Shown in pieces: positions 30,164-44,300 of a stretch of DNA of 64,000 bases (positions are counted from its first letter, which is position 1; each line of letters opens with the position of its first letter). The notes under the pieces were generated by a model. That model had not been told where the DNA came from. It made no database searches and saw only the letters and a program-made list of their open reading frames with translations. The DNA is from Paralithodes platypus. Its lineage: Eukaryota; Arthropoda; Malacostraca; Decapoda; Lithodidae. The stretch is from the NCBI GenBank assembly GCA_032716605.1, contig CM064509.1, positions 41,745,317 to 41,809,316 of the forward strand. Direction: 5' to 3'. The translations under genes were made by a program, and so were the position numbers.

Positions 30164-30475
30164 GGGGAGATTTCCACCTGGAGGATTTTTTTCTGGACCC
30201 CTTTTTCCCTCATGTTTAGCCCCATTGCTTTTGAGATTTTAAGACGTTCGCCCCATTAATTTGGCGATTTTAAGAAGCCTCGCCCCATTTCTGTCAATTT
30301 TAAGACCATTCGTGCCATTTAGGTGTCGATTTTTTCCTGGCGAGCGATAGCGAGCCTGTAATTTAAGGGGAACCGGCCTTCGGCCGGGACATTTTTCTAC
30401 CGAAAAATGTACAAATTTATCTTGAAAGGGGGTCTAGGGGGAGTAATTTTAAGCTTGATGGAAGCATAGGTAATA
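30160..30475 (+). mobile_element. T1 element, right end eroded
   Basis: It starts TTAAGGGGAGATTTCCACC and carries the T1 core through AAGCTTGATGGAAGC. The TTAA at the right is not found; the nearest trace is AAAGGGAGGTAAA near 30508. Confidence 0.75.
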
Positions 30476-30824
30476 GGTATAAGTAATCAACTAAAAGGGA
30501 GGTAAATTGTAGTGGATCCTACATTAATTGATCTATGAATATTTGTGTTATGCTAGACAAAACAGGTATGTGTGGATACTCCTAGCGGGGAGAAACTAGG
30601 AGTTCGATATATATATATAATTATAATTATAATTCAACAAAACACCGGGCGAGTTATACAATAGTAGTACACTCGGACACCATAGTCTCCAGCCCACCCA
30701 TAAATATTTGCAGAATTCATCTATTTTTTTAATAATTATGGCAGCATATCTCTGATTAATGAATAAATGTTTCTATAAATCAACTACAAAACTATATATA
30801 CTATTAATTGAAAAGCAAGTTATA

Positions 30825-31160
30825 TTAAGGGGAGGTTTTTAGTTAGTTCGCTAGGCCTCCATCAAGCTTAACATTACAGCCCCTAGACCCCCTTTCAAGA
30901 TAAATTTGTACATTTTTCGGTAGAAAAATGTCCCGGCCGAAGGCCGGTTCCTCCTAAATTACAGGCTCGCTATCGCTCGCCAGGAAAAAATCGACAACTA
31001 AATGGCACGAAAAATCTTAAAATTTACAGAAATGGGGCGAAAGATCTTAAAATCGCCAAACTAATGGGGCGAACATCTTAAAATATCAAAAGCAATGGGG
31101 CTAACCATGAGGGAGAAAGGGGTCAAGATAAAAATCCCTCAAGTGGAAATCTCCCCTTAA
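30825..31160 (-). mobile_element. T1 miniature element, intact
   Basis: TTAAGGGGAGGTTTTTAG at the left and GTGGAAATCTCCCCTTAA at the right. The core is inverted relative to the 28321 copy (AAGCTTAACATTACAG, GGCCGAAGGCCGG, GCTCGCTATCGCTCGCC). It shares its right TTAA with the T3 element at 31157. Confidence 0.85.
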
Positions 31161-31574
31161 CCCTTAAAAAGCGGCTCACCACTTAAGTCGTGTTGAAAAA
31201 ACTGACAAAAAACGGGTGAAAAAAGGGTGGAAATCGAGTGAAAATGGGTGGGATAGTAATGATCCATACGTCCGACATCTGTGGCCTCCCGGCCCACACT
31301 AACTCCAGTTCCCCCACCGCGTGTGAGGATGACAGTGTAACCAATAGTTCGCTAAAAGTGAGCAAGGTAGCAAAATCTGCTAAACTTCCATCTTCGAGGT
31401 AACACTGTCAGTGCTCCACGAGTGCTACGTAGCTGTATGTGGCGTCATTGTGTAGCGATTTCCACCTAGTTTTCGGCGCAATACAGTTCCTTTCATACTG
31501 ATGGTTGATATAGCAGTCAGAACGGCCCAGAAAGGCCCAAAACGGCCACAGAGCACCCGCTAGAGGAGGGTTAA
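31157..31574 (+). mobile_element. T3 miniature element
   Basis: TTAACCCTTAAAAAGCGG at the left and CCGCTAGAGGAGGGTTAA at the right are inverted repeats with TTAA. CGAGTGCTACGTAGC is the complement of a block in the 3793 copy. GTGGCCTCCCGGCC is also shared with it. Confidence 0.75.
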
Positions 31575-31625
31575 AAGATCAATCCTGGTAGTTATAATGG
31601 CATAAAGATAAACATAGGGGTCCAG

Positions 31626-34600
31626 GAATTGTTATGAGTGGGCTGGAGACTATGGTGTCCGAGGGTACCAAACAACACTTTATGCAAGAACATAGGGTAT
31701 CACACAACGAGGCGTTACACTATAATATAATTGTTATGAGTGGGCTGGAGACTATGGTATCCGAGGGTACCAAACAACACTTTATGCAAGAACATAGGGT
31801 ATCACACAACGAGGCGTTACACTATAATCTAATTGTTATGAGTGGGCTGGAGACTATGGTGTCCGAGGGTACCAAACAACACTTTATGCAAGAACATAGG
31901 GTATCACACAACGAGGCGTTACACTATAATCTAATTGTTATGAGTGGGCTGGAGACTATGGTGTCCGAGGGTACCAAACAACACTTTATGCAAGAACATA
32001 GGGTATCACACAACGAGGCGTTACACTATAATCTAATTGTTATGAGTGGGCTGGAGACTATGGTGTCCGAGGGTACCAAACAACACTTTATGCAAGAACA
32101 TAGGGTATCACACAACGAGGCGTTACACTATAATATAATTGTTATGAGTGGGCTGGAGACTATGGTATCCGAGGGTACCAAACAACACTTTATGCAAGAA
32201 CATAGGGTATCACACAACGAGGCGTTACACTATAATATAATTGTTATGAGTGGGCTGGAGACTATGGTGTCCGAGGGTACCAAACAACACTTTATGCAAG
32301 AACATAGGGTATCACACAACGAGGCGTTACACTATAATATAATTGTTATGAGTGGGCTGGAGACTATGGTGTCCGAGGGTACCAAACAACACTTTATGCA
32401 AGAACATAGGGTATCACACAACGAGGCGTTACACTATAATATAATTGTTATGAGTGGGCTGGAGACTATGGTGTCCGAGGGTACCAAACAACACTTTATG
32501 CAAGAACATAGGGTATCACACAACGAGGCGTTACACTATAATATAATTGTTATGAGTGGGCTGGAGACTATGGTGTCCGAGGGTACCAAACAACACTTTA
32601 TGCAAGAACATAGGGTATCACACAACGAGGCGTTACACTATAATCTAATTGTTATGAGTGGGCTGGAGACTGTGGTGTCCGAGGGTACCAAACAACACTT
32701 TATGCATGAACATAGGGTATCACACAACGAGGCGTTAGACTATAATATAATTGTTATGAGTGGGCTGGAGACTATGGTGTCCGAGGGTACCAAACAACAC
32801 TTTATGCAAGAACATAGGGTATCACACAACGAGGCGTTACACTATAATCTAATTGTTATGAGTGGGCTGGAGACTATGGTGTCCGAGTGTACCAAACAAC
32901 ACTTTATGCAAGAACATAGGGTATCACACAACGAGGCGTTACACTATAATCTAATTGTTATGAGTGGGCTGGAGACTATGGTGTCCGAGGGTACCAAACA
33001 ACACTTTATGCAAGAACATAGGGTATCACACAACGAGGCGTTACACTATAATCTAATTGTTATGAGTGGGCTGGAAACTATGGTGTCCGAGGGTACCAAA
33101 CAACACTTTATGCAAGAACATAGGGTATCACACAACGAGGCGTTACACTATAATCTAATTGTTATGAGTGGGCTGGAGACTGTGGTATCCGAGGGTACCA
33201 AACAACACTTTATGCAAGAACATAGGGTATCACACAACGAGGCGTTACACTATAATCTAATTGTTATGAGTGGGCTGGAGACTATGGTATCCGAGGGTAC
33301 CAAACAACACTTTATGCAAGAACATAGGGTATCACACAACGAGGCGTTACACTATAATCTAATTGTTATGAGTGGGCTGGAGACTATGGTGTCCGAGGGT
33401 ACCAAACAACACTTTATGCAAGAACATAGGGTATCACACAACGAGGCGTTACACTATAATCTAATTGTTATGAGTGGGCTGGAGACTATGGTGTCCGAGG
33501 GTACCAAACAACACTTTATGCAAGAACATAGGGTATCACACAACGAGGCGTTACACAATAATATAATTGTTATGAGTGGGCTGGAGACTATGGTATCCGA
33601 GGGTACCAAACAACACTTTATGCAAGAACATAGGGTATCACACAACGAGGCGTTACACTATAATCTAATTGTTATGAGTGGGCTGGAGACTATGGTATCC
33701 GAGGGTACCAAACAACACTTTATGCAAGAACATAGGGTATCACACAACGAGGCGTTACACTATAATATAATTGTTATGAGTGGGCTGGAGACTATGGTAT
33801 CCGAGGGTACCAAACAACACTTTATGCAAGAACATAGGGTATCACACAACGAGGCGTTACACTATAATATAATTGTTATGAGTGGGCTGGAGACTATGGT
33901 ATCCGAGGGTACCAAACAACACTTTATGCAAGAACATAGGGTATCACACAACGAGGCGTTACACTATAATATAATTGTTATGAGTGGGCTGGAGACTATG
34001 GTATCCGAGGGTACCAAACAACACTTTATGCAAGAACATAGGGTATCACACAACGAGGCATTACACTATAATCTAATTGTTATGAGTGGGCTGGAGACTA
34101 TGGTATCCGAGGGTACCAAACAACACTTTATGCAAGAACATAGGGTATCACACAACGAGGTGTTACACTATAATATAATTGTTATGAGTGGGCTGGAGAC
34201 TATGGTATCCGAGGGTACCAAACAACACTTTATGCAAGAACATAGGGTATCACACAACGAGGCGTTACACTATAATATAATTGTTATGAGTGGGCTGGAG
34301 ACTATGGTATCCGAGGGTACCAAACAACACTTTATGCAAGAACATAGGGTATCACACAACGAGGCGTTACACTATAATCTAATTGTTATGAGTGGGCTGG
34401 AGACTATGGTGTCCGAGGGTACCAAACAACACTTTATGCATGAACATAGGGTATCACACAACGAGGCATTACACTATAATCTAATTGTTATGAGTGGGCT
34501 GGAGACTATGGTGTCCGAGGGTACCAAACAACACTTTATGCATGAACATAGGGTATCACACAACGAGGCGTTACACTATAATCTAGTTGTTATGAGTGGG

Positions 34601-37600
34601 CTGGAGACTATGGTGTCCGAGGGTACCAAACAACACTTTATGCAAGAACATAGGGTATCACACAACGAGGCGTTACACTATATCTAATTGTTATGAGTGG
34701 GCTGGAGACTATGGTGTCCGAGGGTACCAAACAACACTTTATGCAAGAACATAGGGTATCACACAACGAGGCGTTACACTATAATCTAATTGTTATGAGT
34801 GGGCTGGAGACTATGGTGTCCGAGGGTACCAAACAACACTTTATGCAAGAACATAGGGTATCACACAACGAGGCGTTACACTATAATCTAATTGTTATGA
34901 GTGGGCTGGAGACTATGGTGTCCGAGGGTACCAAACAACACTTTATGCAAGAACATAGGGTATCACACAACGAGGCGTTACACTATAATCTAATTGTTAT
35001 GAGTGGGCTGGAGACTATGGTATCCGAGGGTACCAAACAACACTTTATGCAAGAACATAGGGTATCACACAACGAGGCGTTACACTATAATCTAATTGTT
35101 ATGAGTGGGCTGGAGACTGTGGTATCCGAGGGTACCAAACAACACTTTATGCATGAACATAGGGTATCACACAACGAGGCATTACACTATAATCTAATTG
35201 TTATGAGTGGGCTGGAGACTATGGTGTCCGAGGGTACCAAACAACACTTTATGCATGAACATAGGGTATCACACAACGAGGCGTTACACTATAATATAAT
35301 TGTTATGAGTGGGCTGGAGACTATGGTGTCCGAGGGTACCAAACAACACTTTATGCAAGAACATAGGGTATCACACAACGAGGTGTTACACTATAATCTA
35401 ATTGTTATGAGTGGGCTGGAGACTATGGTATCCGAGGGTACCAAACAACACTTTATGCAAGAACATAGGGTATCACACAACGAGGCGTTACACTATAATC
35501 TAATTGTTATGAGTGGGCTGGAGACTGTGGTATCCGAGGGTACCAAACAACACTTTATGCATGAACATAGGGTATCACACAACGAGGCGTTACACTATAA
35601 TCTAATTGTTATGAGTGGGCTGGAGACTATGGTGTCCGAGGGTACCAAACAACACTTTATGCATGAACATAGGGTATCACACAACGAGGCGTTACACTAT
35701 AATCTAATTGTTATGAGTGGGCTGGAGACTATGGTGTCCGAGGGTACCAAACAACACTTTATGCAAGAACATAGGGTATCACACAACGAGGCGTTACACT
35801 ATAATATAATTGTTATGAGTGGGCTGGAGACTATGGTGTCCGAGGGTACCAAACACTTTATGCAAGAACATAGGGTATCACACAACGAGGCGTTACACTA
35901 TAATATAATTGTTATGAGTGGGCTGGAGACTATGGTGTCCGAGTGTACCAAACAACACTTTATGCAAGAACATAGGGTATCACACAACGAGGCGTTACAC
36001 TATAATCTAATTGTTATGAGTGGGCTGGAGACTGTGGTGTCCGAGGGTACCAAACAACACTTTATGCATGAACATAGGGTATCACACAACGAGGCGTTAC
36101 ACTATAATATAATTGTTATGAGTGGGCTGGAGACTATGGTGTCCGAGGGTACCAAACAACACTTTATGCAAGAACATAGGGTATCACACAACGAGGCGTT
36201 ACACTATAATCTAATTGTTATGAGTGGGCTGGAGACTATGGTGTCCGAGTGTACCAAACAACACTTTATGCAAGAACATACGGTATCACACAACGAGGCG
36301 TTACACTATAATCTAATTGTTATGAGTGGGCTGGAGACTATGGTGTCCGAGGGTACCAAACAACACTTTATGCAAGAACATAGGGTATCACACAACGAGG
36401 CGTTACACTATAATCTAATTGTTATGAGTGGGCTGGAGACTATGGTGTCCGAGGGTACCAAACAACACTTTATGCAAGAACATAGGGTATCACACAACGA
36501 GGCGTTACACTATAATCTAATTGTTATGAGTGGGCTGGAGACTGTGGTATCCGAGGGTACCAAACAACACTTTATGCAAGAACATAGGGTATCACACAAC
36601 GAGGCGTTACACTATAATCTAATTGTTATGAGTGGGCTGGAGACTATGGTATCCGAGGGTACCAAACAACACTTTATGCAAGAACATAGGGTATCACACA
36701 ACGAGGCGTTACACTATAATCTAATTGTTATGAGTGGGCTGGAGACTATGGTGTCCGAGGGTACCAAACAACACTTTATGCAAGAACATAGGGTATCACA
36801 CAACGAGGCGTTACACTATAATCTAATTGTTATGAGTGGGCTGGAGACTATGGTGTCCGAGGGTACCAAACAACACTTTATGCAAGAACATAGGGTATCA
36901 CACAACGAGGCGTTACACTATAATATAATTGTTATGAGTGGGCTGGAGACTATGGTATCCGAGGGTACCAAACAACACTTTATGCAAGAACATAGGGTAT
37001 CACACAACAAGGCGTTACACTATAATCTAATTGTTATGAGTGGGCTGGAGACTATGGTATCCGAGGGTACCAAACAACACTTTATGCAAGAACATAGGGT
37101 ATCACACAACGAGGCGTTACACTATAATATAATTGTTATGAGTGGGCTGGAGACTATGGTATCCGAGGGTACCAAACAACACTTTATGCAAGAACATAGG
37201 GTATCACACAACGAGGCGTTACACTATAATATAATTGTTATGAGTGGGCTGGAGACTATGGTATCCGAGGGTACCAAACAACACTTTATGCAAGAACATA
37301 GGGTATCACACAACGAGGCGTTACACTATAATATAATTGTTATGAGTGGGCTGGAGACTATGGTATCCGAGGGTACCAAACAACACTTTATGCAAGAACA
37401 TAGGGTATCACACAACGAGGCATTACACTATAATCTAATTGTTATGAGTGGGCTGGAGACTATGGTATCCGAGGGTACCAAACAACACTTTATGCAAGAA
37501 CATAGGGTATCACACAACGAGGTGTTACACTATAATATAATTGTTATGAGTGGGCTGGAGACTATGGTATCCGAGGGTACCAAACAACACTTTATGCAAG

Positions 37601-39786
37601 AACATAGGGTATCACACAACGAGGCGTTACACTATAATATAATTGTTATGAGTGGGCTGGAGACTATGGTATCCGAGGGTACCAAACAACACTTTATGCA
37701 AGAACATAGGGTATCACACAACGAGGCGTTACACTATAATCTAATTGTTATGAGTGGGCTGGAGACTATGGTGTCCGAGGGTACCAAACAACACTTTATG
37801 CATGAACATAGGGTATCACACAACGAGGCGTTACACTATAATCTAATTGTTATGAGTGGGCTGGAGACTATGGTGTCCGAGGGTACCAAACAACACTTTA
37901 TGCAAGAACATAGGGTATCACACAACGAGGCGTTACACTATAATCTAATTGTTATGAGTGGGCTGGAGACTGTGGTATCGAGGGTACCAAACAACACTTT
38001 ATGCATGAACATAGGGTATCACACAACGAGGCGTTACACTATAATCTAATTGTTATGAGTGGGCTGGAGACTATGGTGTCCGAGGGTACCAAACAACACT
38101 GTATGCATGAACATAGGGTATCACACAACGAGGCGTTACACTATAATATAATTGTTATGAGTGGGCTGGAGACTATGGTGTCCGAGGGTACCAAACAACA
38201 CTTTATGCAAGAACATAGGGTATCACACAACGAGGCGTTACACTATAATCTAATTGTTATGAGTGGGCTGGAGACTATGGTATCCGAGGGTACCAAACAA
38301 CACTTTATGCAAGAACATAGGGTATCACACAACGAGGCGTTACACTATAATCTAATTGTTATGAGTGGGCTGGAGACTGTGGTATCCGAGGGTACCAAAC
38401 AACACTTTATGCATGAACATAGGGTATCACACAACGAGGCGTTACACTATAATCTAATTGTTATGAGTGGGCTGGAGACTATGGTGTCCGAGGGTACCAA
38501 ACAACACTTTATGCATGAACATAGGGTATCACACAACGAGGCGTTACACTATAATCTAATTGTTATGAGTGGGCTGGAGACTATGGTGTCCGAGGGTACC
38601 AAACAACACTTTATGCAAGAACATAGGGTATCACACAACGAGGCGTTACACTATAATATAATTGTTATGAGTGGGCTGGAGACTATGGTGTCCGAGGGTA
38701 CCAAACAACACTTTATGCAAGAACATAGGGTATCACACAACGAGGCGTTACACTATAATCTAATTGTTATGAGTGGGCTGGAGACTATGGTGTCCGAGGG
38801 TACCAAACAACACTTTATGCAAGAACATAGGGTATCACACAACGAGGCGTTACACTATAATCTAATTGTTATGAGTGGGCTGGAGACTATGGTATCCGAG
38901 GGTACCAAACAACACTTTATGCAAGAACATAGGGTATCACACAACGAGGCGTTACACTATAATCTAATTGTTATGAGTGGGCTGGAGACTGTGGTATCCG
39001 AGGGTACCAAACAACACTTTATGCATGAACATAGGGTATCACACAACGAGGCGTTACACTATAATCTAATTGTTATGAGTGGGCTGGAGACTATGGTGTC
39101 CGAGGGTACCAAACAACACTTTATGCATGAACATAGGGTATCACACAACGAGGCGTTACACTATAATATAATTGTTATGAGTGGGCTGGAGACTATGGTG
39201 TCCGAGGGTACCAAACAACACTTTATGCAAGAACATAGGGTATCACACAACGAGGCGTTACACTATAATCTAATTGTTATGAGTGGGCTGGAGACTATGG
39301 TATCCGAGGGTACCAAACAACACTTTATGCAAGAACATAGGGTATCACACAACGAGGCGTTACACTATAATCTAATTGTTATGAGTGGGCTGGAGACTGT
39401 GGTATCCGAGGGTACCAAACAACACTTTATGCATGAACATAGGGTATCACACAACGAGGCGTTACACTATAATCTAATTGTTATGAGTGGGCTGGAGACT
39501 ATGGTGTCCGAGGGTACCAAACAACACTTTATGCATGAACATAGGGTATCACACAACGAGGCGTTACACTATAATCTAATTGTTATGAGTGGGCTGGAGA
39601 CTATGGTGTCCGAGGGTACCAAACAACACTTTATGCAAGAACATAGGGTATCACACAACGAGGCGTTACACTATAATCTAATTGTTATGAGTGGGCTGGA
39701 GACTATGGTGTCCGAGGGTACCAAACAACACTTTATGCATGAACATAGGGTATCACACAACGAGGCATTACACTATAATATAATTA
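31626..39786 (+). repeat. 102-bp tandem array, about 80 copies, with a long open frame
   Basis: The unit begins ATGAGTGGGCTGGAGACTAT and has period 102, exactly 34 codons, reading MSGLETMVSEGTKQHF then MQEHRVSHNEALHYN then LIV. Plus-strand frames of 1017, 1118 and 610 codons (31634-34687, 34693-38049, 38001-39833) are separated only by 1-nt deletions near 34681 and 37979. A 3-nt deletion near 35853 keeps frame. Variants include silent changes (GTG/GTA for Val, GCG/GCA for Ala) and coding ones (Gln/His, Ile/Leu, Met/Val, Gly/Cys). I recognise no protein family. There is no obvious signal peptide, splice signal or promoter, so a minisatellite that happens to be open is the default reading. Confidence 0.9.
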
Positions 39787-40122
39787 TTAAGGGGAGGTTT
39801 TTAGTTGATTCCCTAGACTTCCATCAAGCTTAAAATTACTCCCCCTTGACCCCTTTTCAAGATAAATTTGTACATTTTTCGGTAGAAAAATGTCCCGGCC
39901 GAAGGCCGGTTTCCCTTAAATTACAGGCTCGCTATCGCTCGCCAGGAAAAAATCGACACCTAAATGGCACGAATGGTCTTAAAATTGACAGAAATGGGGC
40001 GAGGGTTCTTAAAATCGCCAAACTAATGGGGCAAGCGTCTTTAAATCTCACAAGCAATGGGGCTAAACATGAGGGAGAAAAAGGTTCAGAAAAAAATCCT
40101 CCAGGTGGAAATCTGCCCTTAA
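39787..40122 (-). mobile_element. T1 miniature element, intact, at the array edge
   Basis: TTAAGGGGAGGTTTTTAG at the left and GTGGAAATCTGCCCTTAA at the right. Same subfamily and orientation as the copy at 30825-31160, so two direct copies bracket the 102-bp array. The left TTAA replaces the last bases of the final array unit (AATTATTAAGG). Confidence 0.85.
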
Positions 40123-40171
40123 TTGCGTATACAGAATGTAATAGCATAAAATAATACCAAGTTTGCTTGAG

Positions 40172-40390
40172 TTAGGCCGGAGTCACACGAGTCCTTTTTC
40201 GAGCAATTTTTACAGGCAATTATGATCTGGAAGCTTTAAAAATTGCAGTTTATCAGAATACAGCCGCCTAACATAATCTACCTTGACCCTAATTGCCGAT
40301 ACCAGTGCGAAAAAGTCCCAAAATAACACGAGAAAGAACTTGCTCATAGAAAATTGACGGAAAAAATGCTCGTGTGACAGCGGCTTTAGG
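40172..40390. mobile_element. foldback element with TCACACGAG ends, copy 2
   Basis: GGCCGGAGTCACACGAG at the left and CTCGTGTGACAGCGGC at the right, with TTGCCGATACCAGTGCG inside, parallel the copy at 29945. Confidence 0.75.
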
Positions 40391-40467
40391 GCTATAGTTA
40401 GGTATATGCTTGAACGTGAGCTAAATCAAAACACAGAATATAGTGGTGATAATAGTTATGGTATTTA

Positions 40468-40685
40468 TTAACCCTTTCAAGCTCCAAAATGCGTTTCTGT
40501 TCTGTTTCTGGCTACTATTACTGTAGACGATTTTATTCAGGTTAGTAACGGTATATGGAAGTCAAAGTGTTGATTGAGATAGTATTTACCCTTTTAATAC
40601 CCATAGATACTTCCTAAGCTGCATAAAATCGTCTAATGATAGCCAAAATATACTGCTAGAATGCGTCGGAGCTTCAAAGGGTTAA
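40468..40685. mobile_element. T2 miniature palindromic element, intact
   Basis: TTAACCCTTTCAAGCTCC to GGAGCTTCAAAGGGTTAA, 218 bp. This is the best reference T2 for showing where the L2-like LINE interrupts the copy at 16467. Confidence 0.9.
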
Positions 40686-41391
40686 TCTCATAGGTTCTTG
40701 GACTAAAGCAAAGTTTACTTATAAGTACAATGATGTATATACAATATTTATATACAATCAAAATACATGGAAATGTGTCTGCGAATGTTTTGATGTTAAT
40801 TCACGGATATTAAGATATGCAATAGTCTAGCCTGCCCGCATGCTACACTGAAGTTTTATTTTATATTCAGCCCGACTCTTACTGCTATGATCACGGGGAA
40901 CAGTATTTAATTTATACTCGAAAGTCACTAGAATACGATATATTCACGATGGATGTTATTCACAGTGAACTCTTCCTGTTGACTATTTATTAGTTACGTT
41001 AGTGCTAGAGTGTCCAATCATAATCGAATTATATACAAATTAATAGGGGATAGTGTACTTTATGTGTAGTGTCTTCCTGAAGGACAAAATAACCGGTAAC
41101 AAGGAAGGGACTCTAAAATTAAAGACATATCACGCTATTTTCGTATTAGTGACTTCCCGGGTGTCAGAGGGGGACTTAATGAATCTTTACTTCTTACTGG
41201 TGATGGGGACTTATGTTTGATTGTATCATCAGGGATATTATTGGCCAGTCTCACATCACAGCCTTTACTAGAGGTAGAGGTGATTCTCTTCTTAGTGAAC
41301 TACTCTTCTTGATTGGTCTCACACCACAGTCTTTAATATTGGTAGAAGTGAATCGTTTCTCAGGTGGTGCCGGTCACACACTTGGCTGGTG
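40686..41391. other. unassigned DNA; 41087-41205 matches 22955-23075
   Basis: Nothing is seen in 40686-41086. From 41087 the CCGGTAACAAGGAAG / CTCTAAAATTAAAGAC segment shared with 22.96 kb is followed by weakly repeated CTCACANCACAGYCTTTA (about 41250 and 41319) leading into the large array. Confidence 0.5.
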
Positions 41392-44300
41392 AGCAAGGTG
41401 CCTCGCAGGGGTGCCACTCCCGTACACGGCTGGTGAGCAAGGTGCCTCGCAGGAGTGCCACTCCCATACATGGCTGGTGAGCAAGATGCCTCACAGGGGT
41501 GCCACTCCCATACACGGCTGATGAGCAAGGTGCCTCGCAGGGGTGCCACTCCCATACACGGCTGGTGAGCAAGGTGCCTCGCAGGGGTGCCACTCCCATA
41601 CACGGCTGGTGAGCAAGGTGCCTCACAGGGGTGCCACTCCCATACACGGCTGGTAAGCAAGGTGCCTCACAGGGGTGCCACTCCCATACACGGCTGGTGA
41701 GCAAGGTGCCTCGCAGGGGTCCCACTCCCATACACGGCTGGTGAGCAAAGTGCCTCGCAAGGGTGCCACTCCCATACACAGCTGGTGAGCAAGGTGCCTC
41801 GCAGGGGTGCCACTCCCATACACGGCTGGTGAGCAAGGTGCCTCGCAGGGGTGCCACTCCCATACACGGCTGGTGAGCAAGGTGCCTCGCAGGGGTGCCA
41901 CTCCCATACACGGCTGGTGAGCAAGGTGCCTCGCAGGGGTGCCACTCCCATACACGGCTGGTGAGCAAGGTGCCTCGCAGGGGTGCCACTCCCATACACG
42001 ACTGGTGAGCAAGGTGCCTCGCATGGGTGCCACTCCCATACATGATTGGGGAGCAAGGTGCCTCGCAGGGGTGCCACTCCCATACACGGCTGGGGATCAA
42101 GGTGCCTCGCAGGGCTGCCACTCCCATACACGGCTGGGGAGCAAGGTGCCTCGCAGGGGTGCCACTCCCATACACGGCTGGGGAGCAAGGTGCCTCGCAG
42201 GGGTGCCACTCCCATACACGGCTGGGGAGCAAGGTGCCTCGCAGGGGTGCCACTCCCATACACGGCTGGTGAGCAAGATGCCTAGCAGGGGTGCCACTCC
42301 CATACATGGCTGGTGAGCAAGGTGTCTCGCAGGGGTGCCACTCCCATACACGGCTGGGGAGCAAGGTGCCTCGCAGGGGTGCCATTCCCATACACGGCTG
42401 GTGAGCAAGGTGCCTCGCAGGGCTGCCACTCCCATACACAGCTGGGGAGCAAGGTTCCTCGCAGGGGTGCCACTCCCATACACGGCTGGGGAGCAAGGTG
42501 CCTCGCAGGGGTGCCACTCCCATACACGGCTGGGGATCAAGGTGCCTCGCAGGGATGCCACTCCCATACACGGCTGGGGAGCAAGGTGCCTCGCAGGGGT
42601 GCCACTCCCATACACGGCTGGGGAGCAAGGTGCCTCGCAGGGGTGCCACTCCCATACACGGCTGGTGAGCAAGGTGCCTCGCAGGGGTGCCACTCGCATA
42701 CACGGCTGGTGAGCAAGGTGCCTCGCAAGGGTGCCACTACCATACACAGCTGGGGAGCAAGGTGCCTCGCAGGGGTGCCATTCCTATACACGGCTGGTGA
42801 GCAAGGTGCCTCGCAGGGCTGCCACTCCCATACACAGCTGGGGAGCAAGGTGCCTTGCAGGGGTGCCACTCCCATACACAGCTGGGGAGCAAGGTGCCTC
42901 GCAGGGGTGCCACTCCCATACATGGCTGGGGAGCAAGGTGCCTCGCAGGGGTGCCACTCCCATACACGGCTGGGAAGCAAGGTGCCTCGCAGGGGTGCTA
43001 CTCCCATACACGGCTGGGCTGCAAGGTGCCTCGCAGGGGTGCCACTCCCATACACAGCTGGTGAGCAAGGTGCCTCGCAGGGCTGCCACTCCCATACACG
43101 GCTGGGGAGCATGGTGCCTCGCAGGGGTGCCACTCCCATACACGGCTGGGGAGCAAGGTGCCTCACAGGGGTGCCACTCCCATACACGGCTGGTGAGCAA
43201 GGTGCCTCGCAGGGGTGCCACTCCCATACACGGCTGGTGAGCAAGGTGCTTCGCAGGGGTGCCACTCCCATACACGGCTGGTGAGCAAGGTGTCTCGCAG
43301 GGGTGCCACTCCCATACACGGCTGGTGAGCAAGGTGCCTCGCAGGGGTGCCACTCCCATACACGGCTAGTGAGCAAGGTGCCTCGCAGGGGTGCCACTCC
43401 CATACACGGCTGGTGAGCAAGGTGCCTCGCAGAGGTGCCACTCCCATACACGGCTGGTGAGCAAGGTGCCTTGCAGGGGTGCCACTCCCATACACGGCTG
43501 GTGAGCAAGGTGCCTCGCAGAGGTGCCACTTCCATACACGGCTGGTGAGCAAGGTGCCTCGCAGAGGTGCCACTCTCATACACAGCCGGTGAGCAAGGTG
43601 CCTCGCAGGGGTGCCACTCCAATACACGGCTGGTGAGCAAGGTGCCTCGCAGAGGTGCCACTCCCATACACGGCTGGTGAGCAAGGTGCCTCGCAGGGGT
43701 GCCACTCCCATACACGGCTAGTGAGCATGGTGCCTCGCAGGGCTGCCACTCCCATACACGACTGGTGAGCAAGGTGCCTCACAGGGGTGCCACTCCCATA
43801 CACGGCTGGTGAGCAAGGTGCCTCACAGGGGTGCCACTCCCATACTCGGCTGGTGAGCAAGGTGCCTCGCAGGGGTGCCACTCCCATACACGGCTGGTGA
43901 GCAAGGTGCCTCACAGGGGTGCCACTCCCATACACGGCTGGTAAGCAAGGTGCCTCACAGGGGTGCCACTCCCATACACGGCTGGTGAGCAAGGTGCCTC
44001 GCAGGGGTCCCACTCCCATACACGGCTGGTGAGCAAAGTGCCTCGCAAGGGTGCCACTCCCATACACGGCTGGTGAGCAAGGTGCCTCGCAGGGGTGCCA
44101 CTCCCATAAACGGCTGGTGAGCAAGGTGCCTCGCAGGGGTGCCACTCCCATACATGGCTGGTGAGCAAGGTGCCTCGCAGGGGTGCCACTCCCATACACG
44201 GCTGGTGAGCAAGGTGCCTCGCAGGGGTGCCACTCCTATACACGGCTGGTGAGCAAGGTGCCTCGCAGGGGTGCCACTCCCATACACGGCTGATGAGCAA

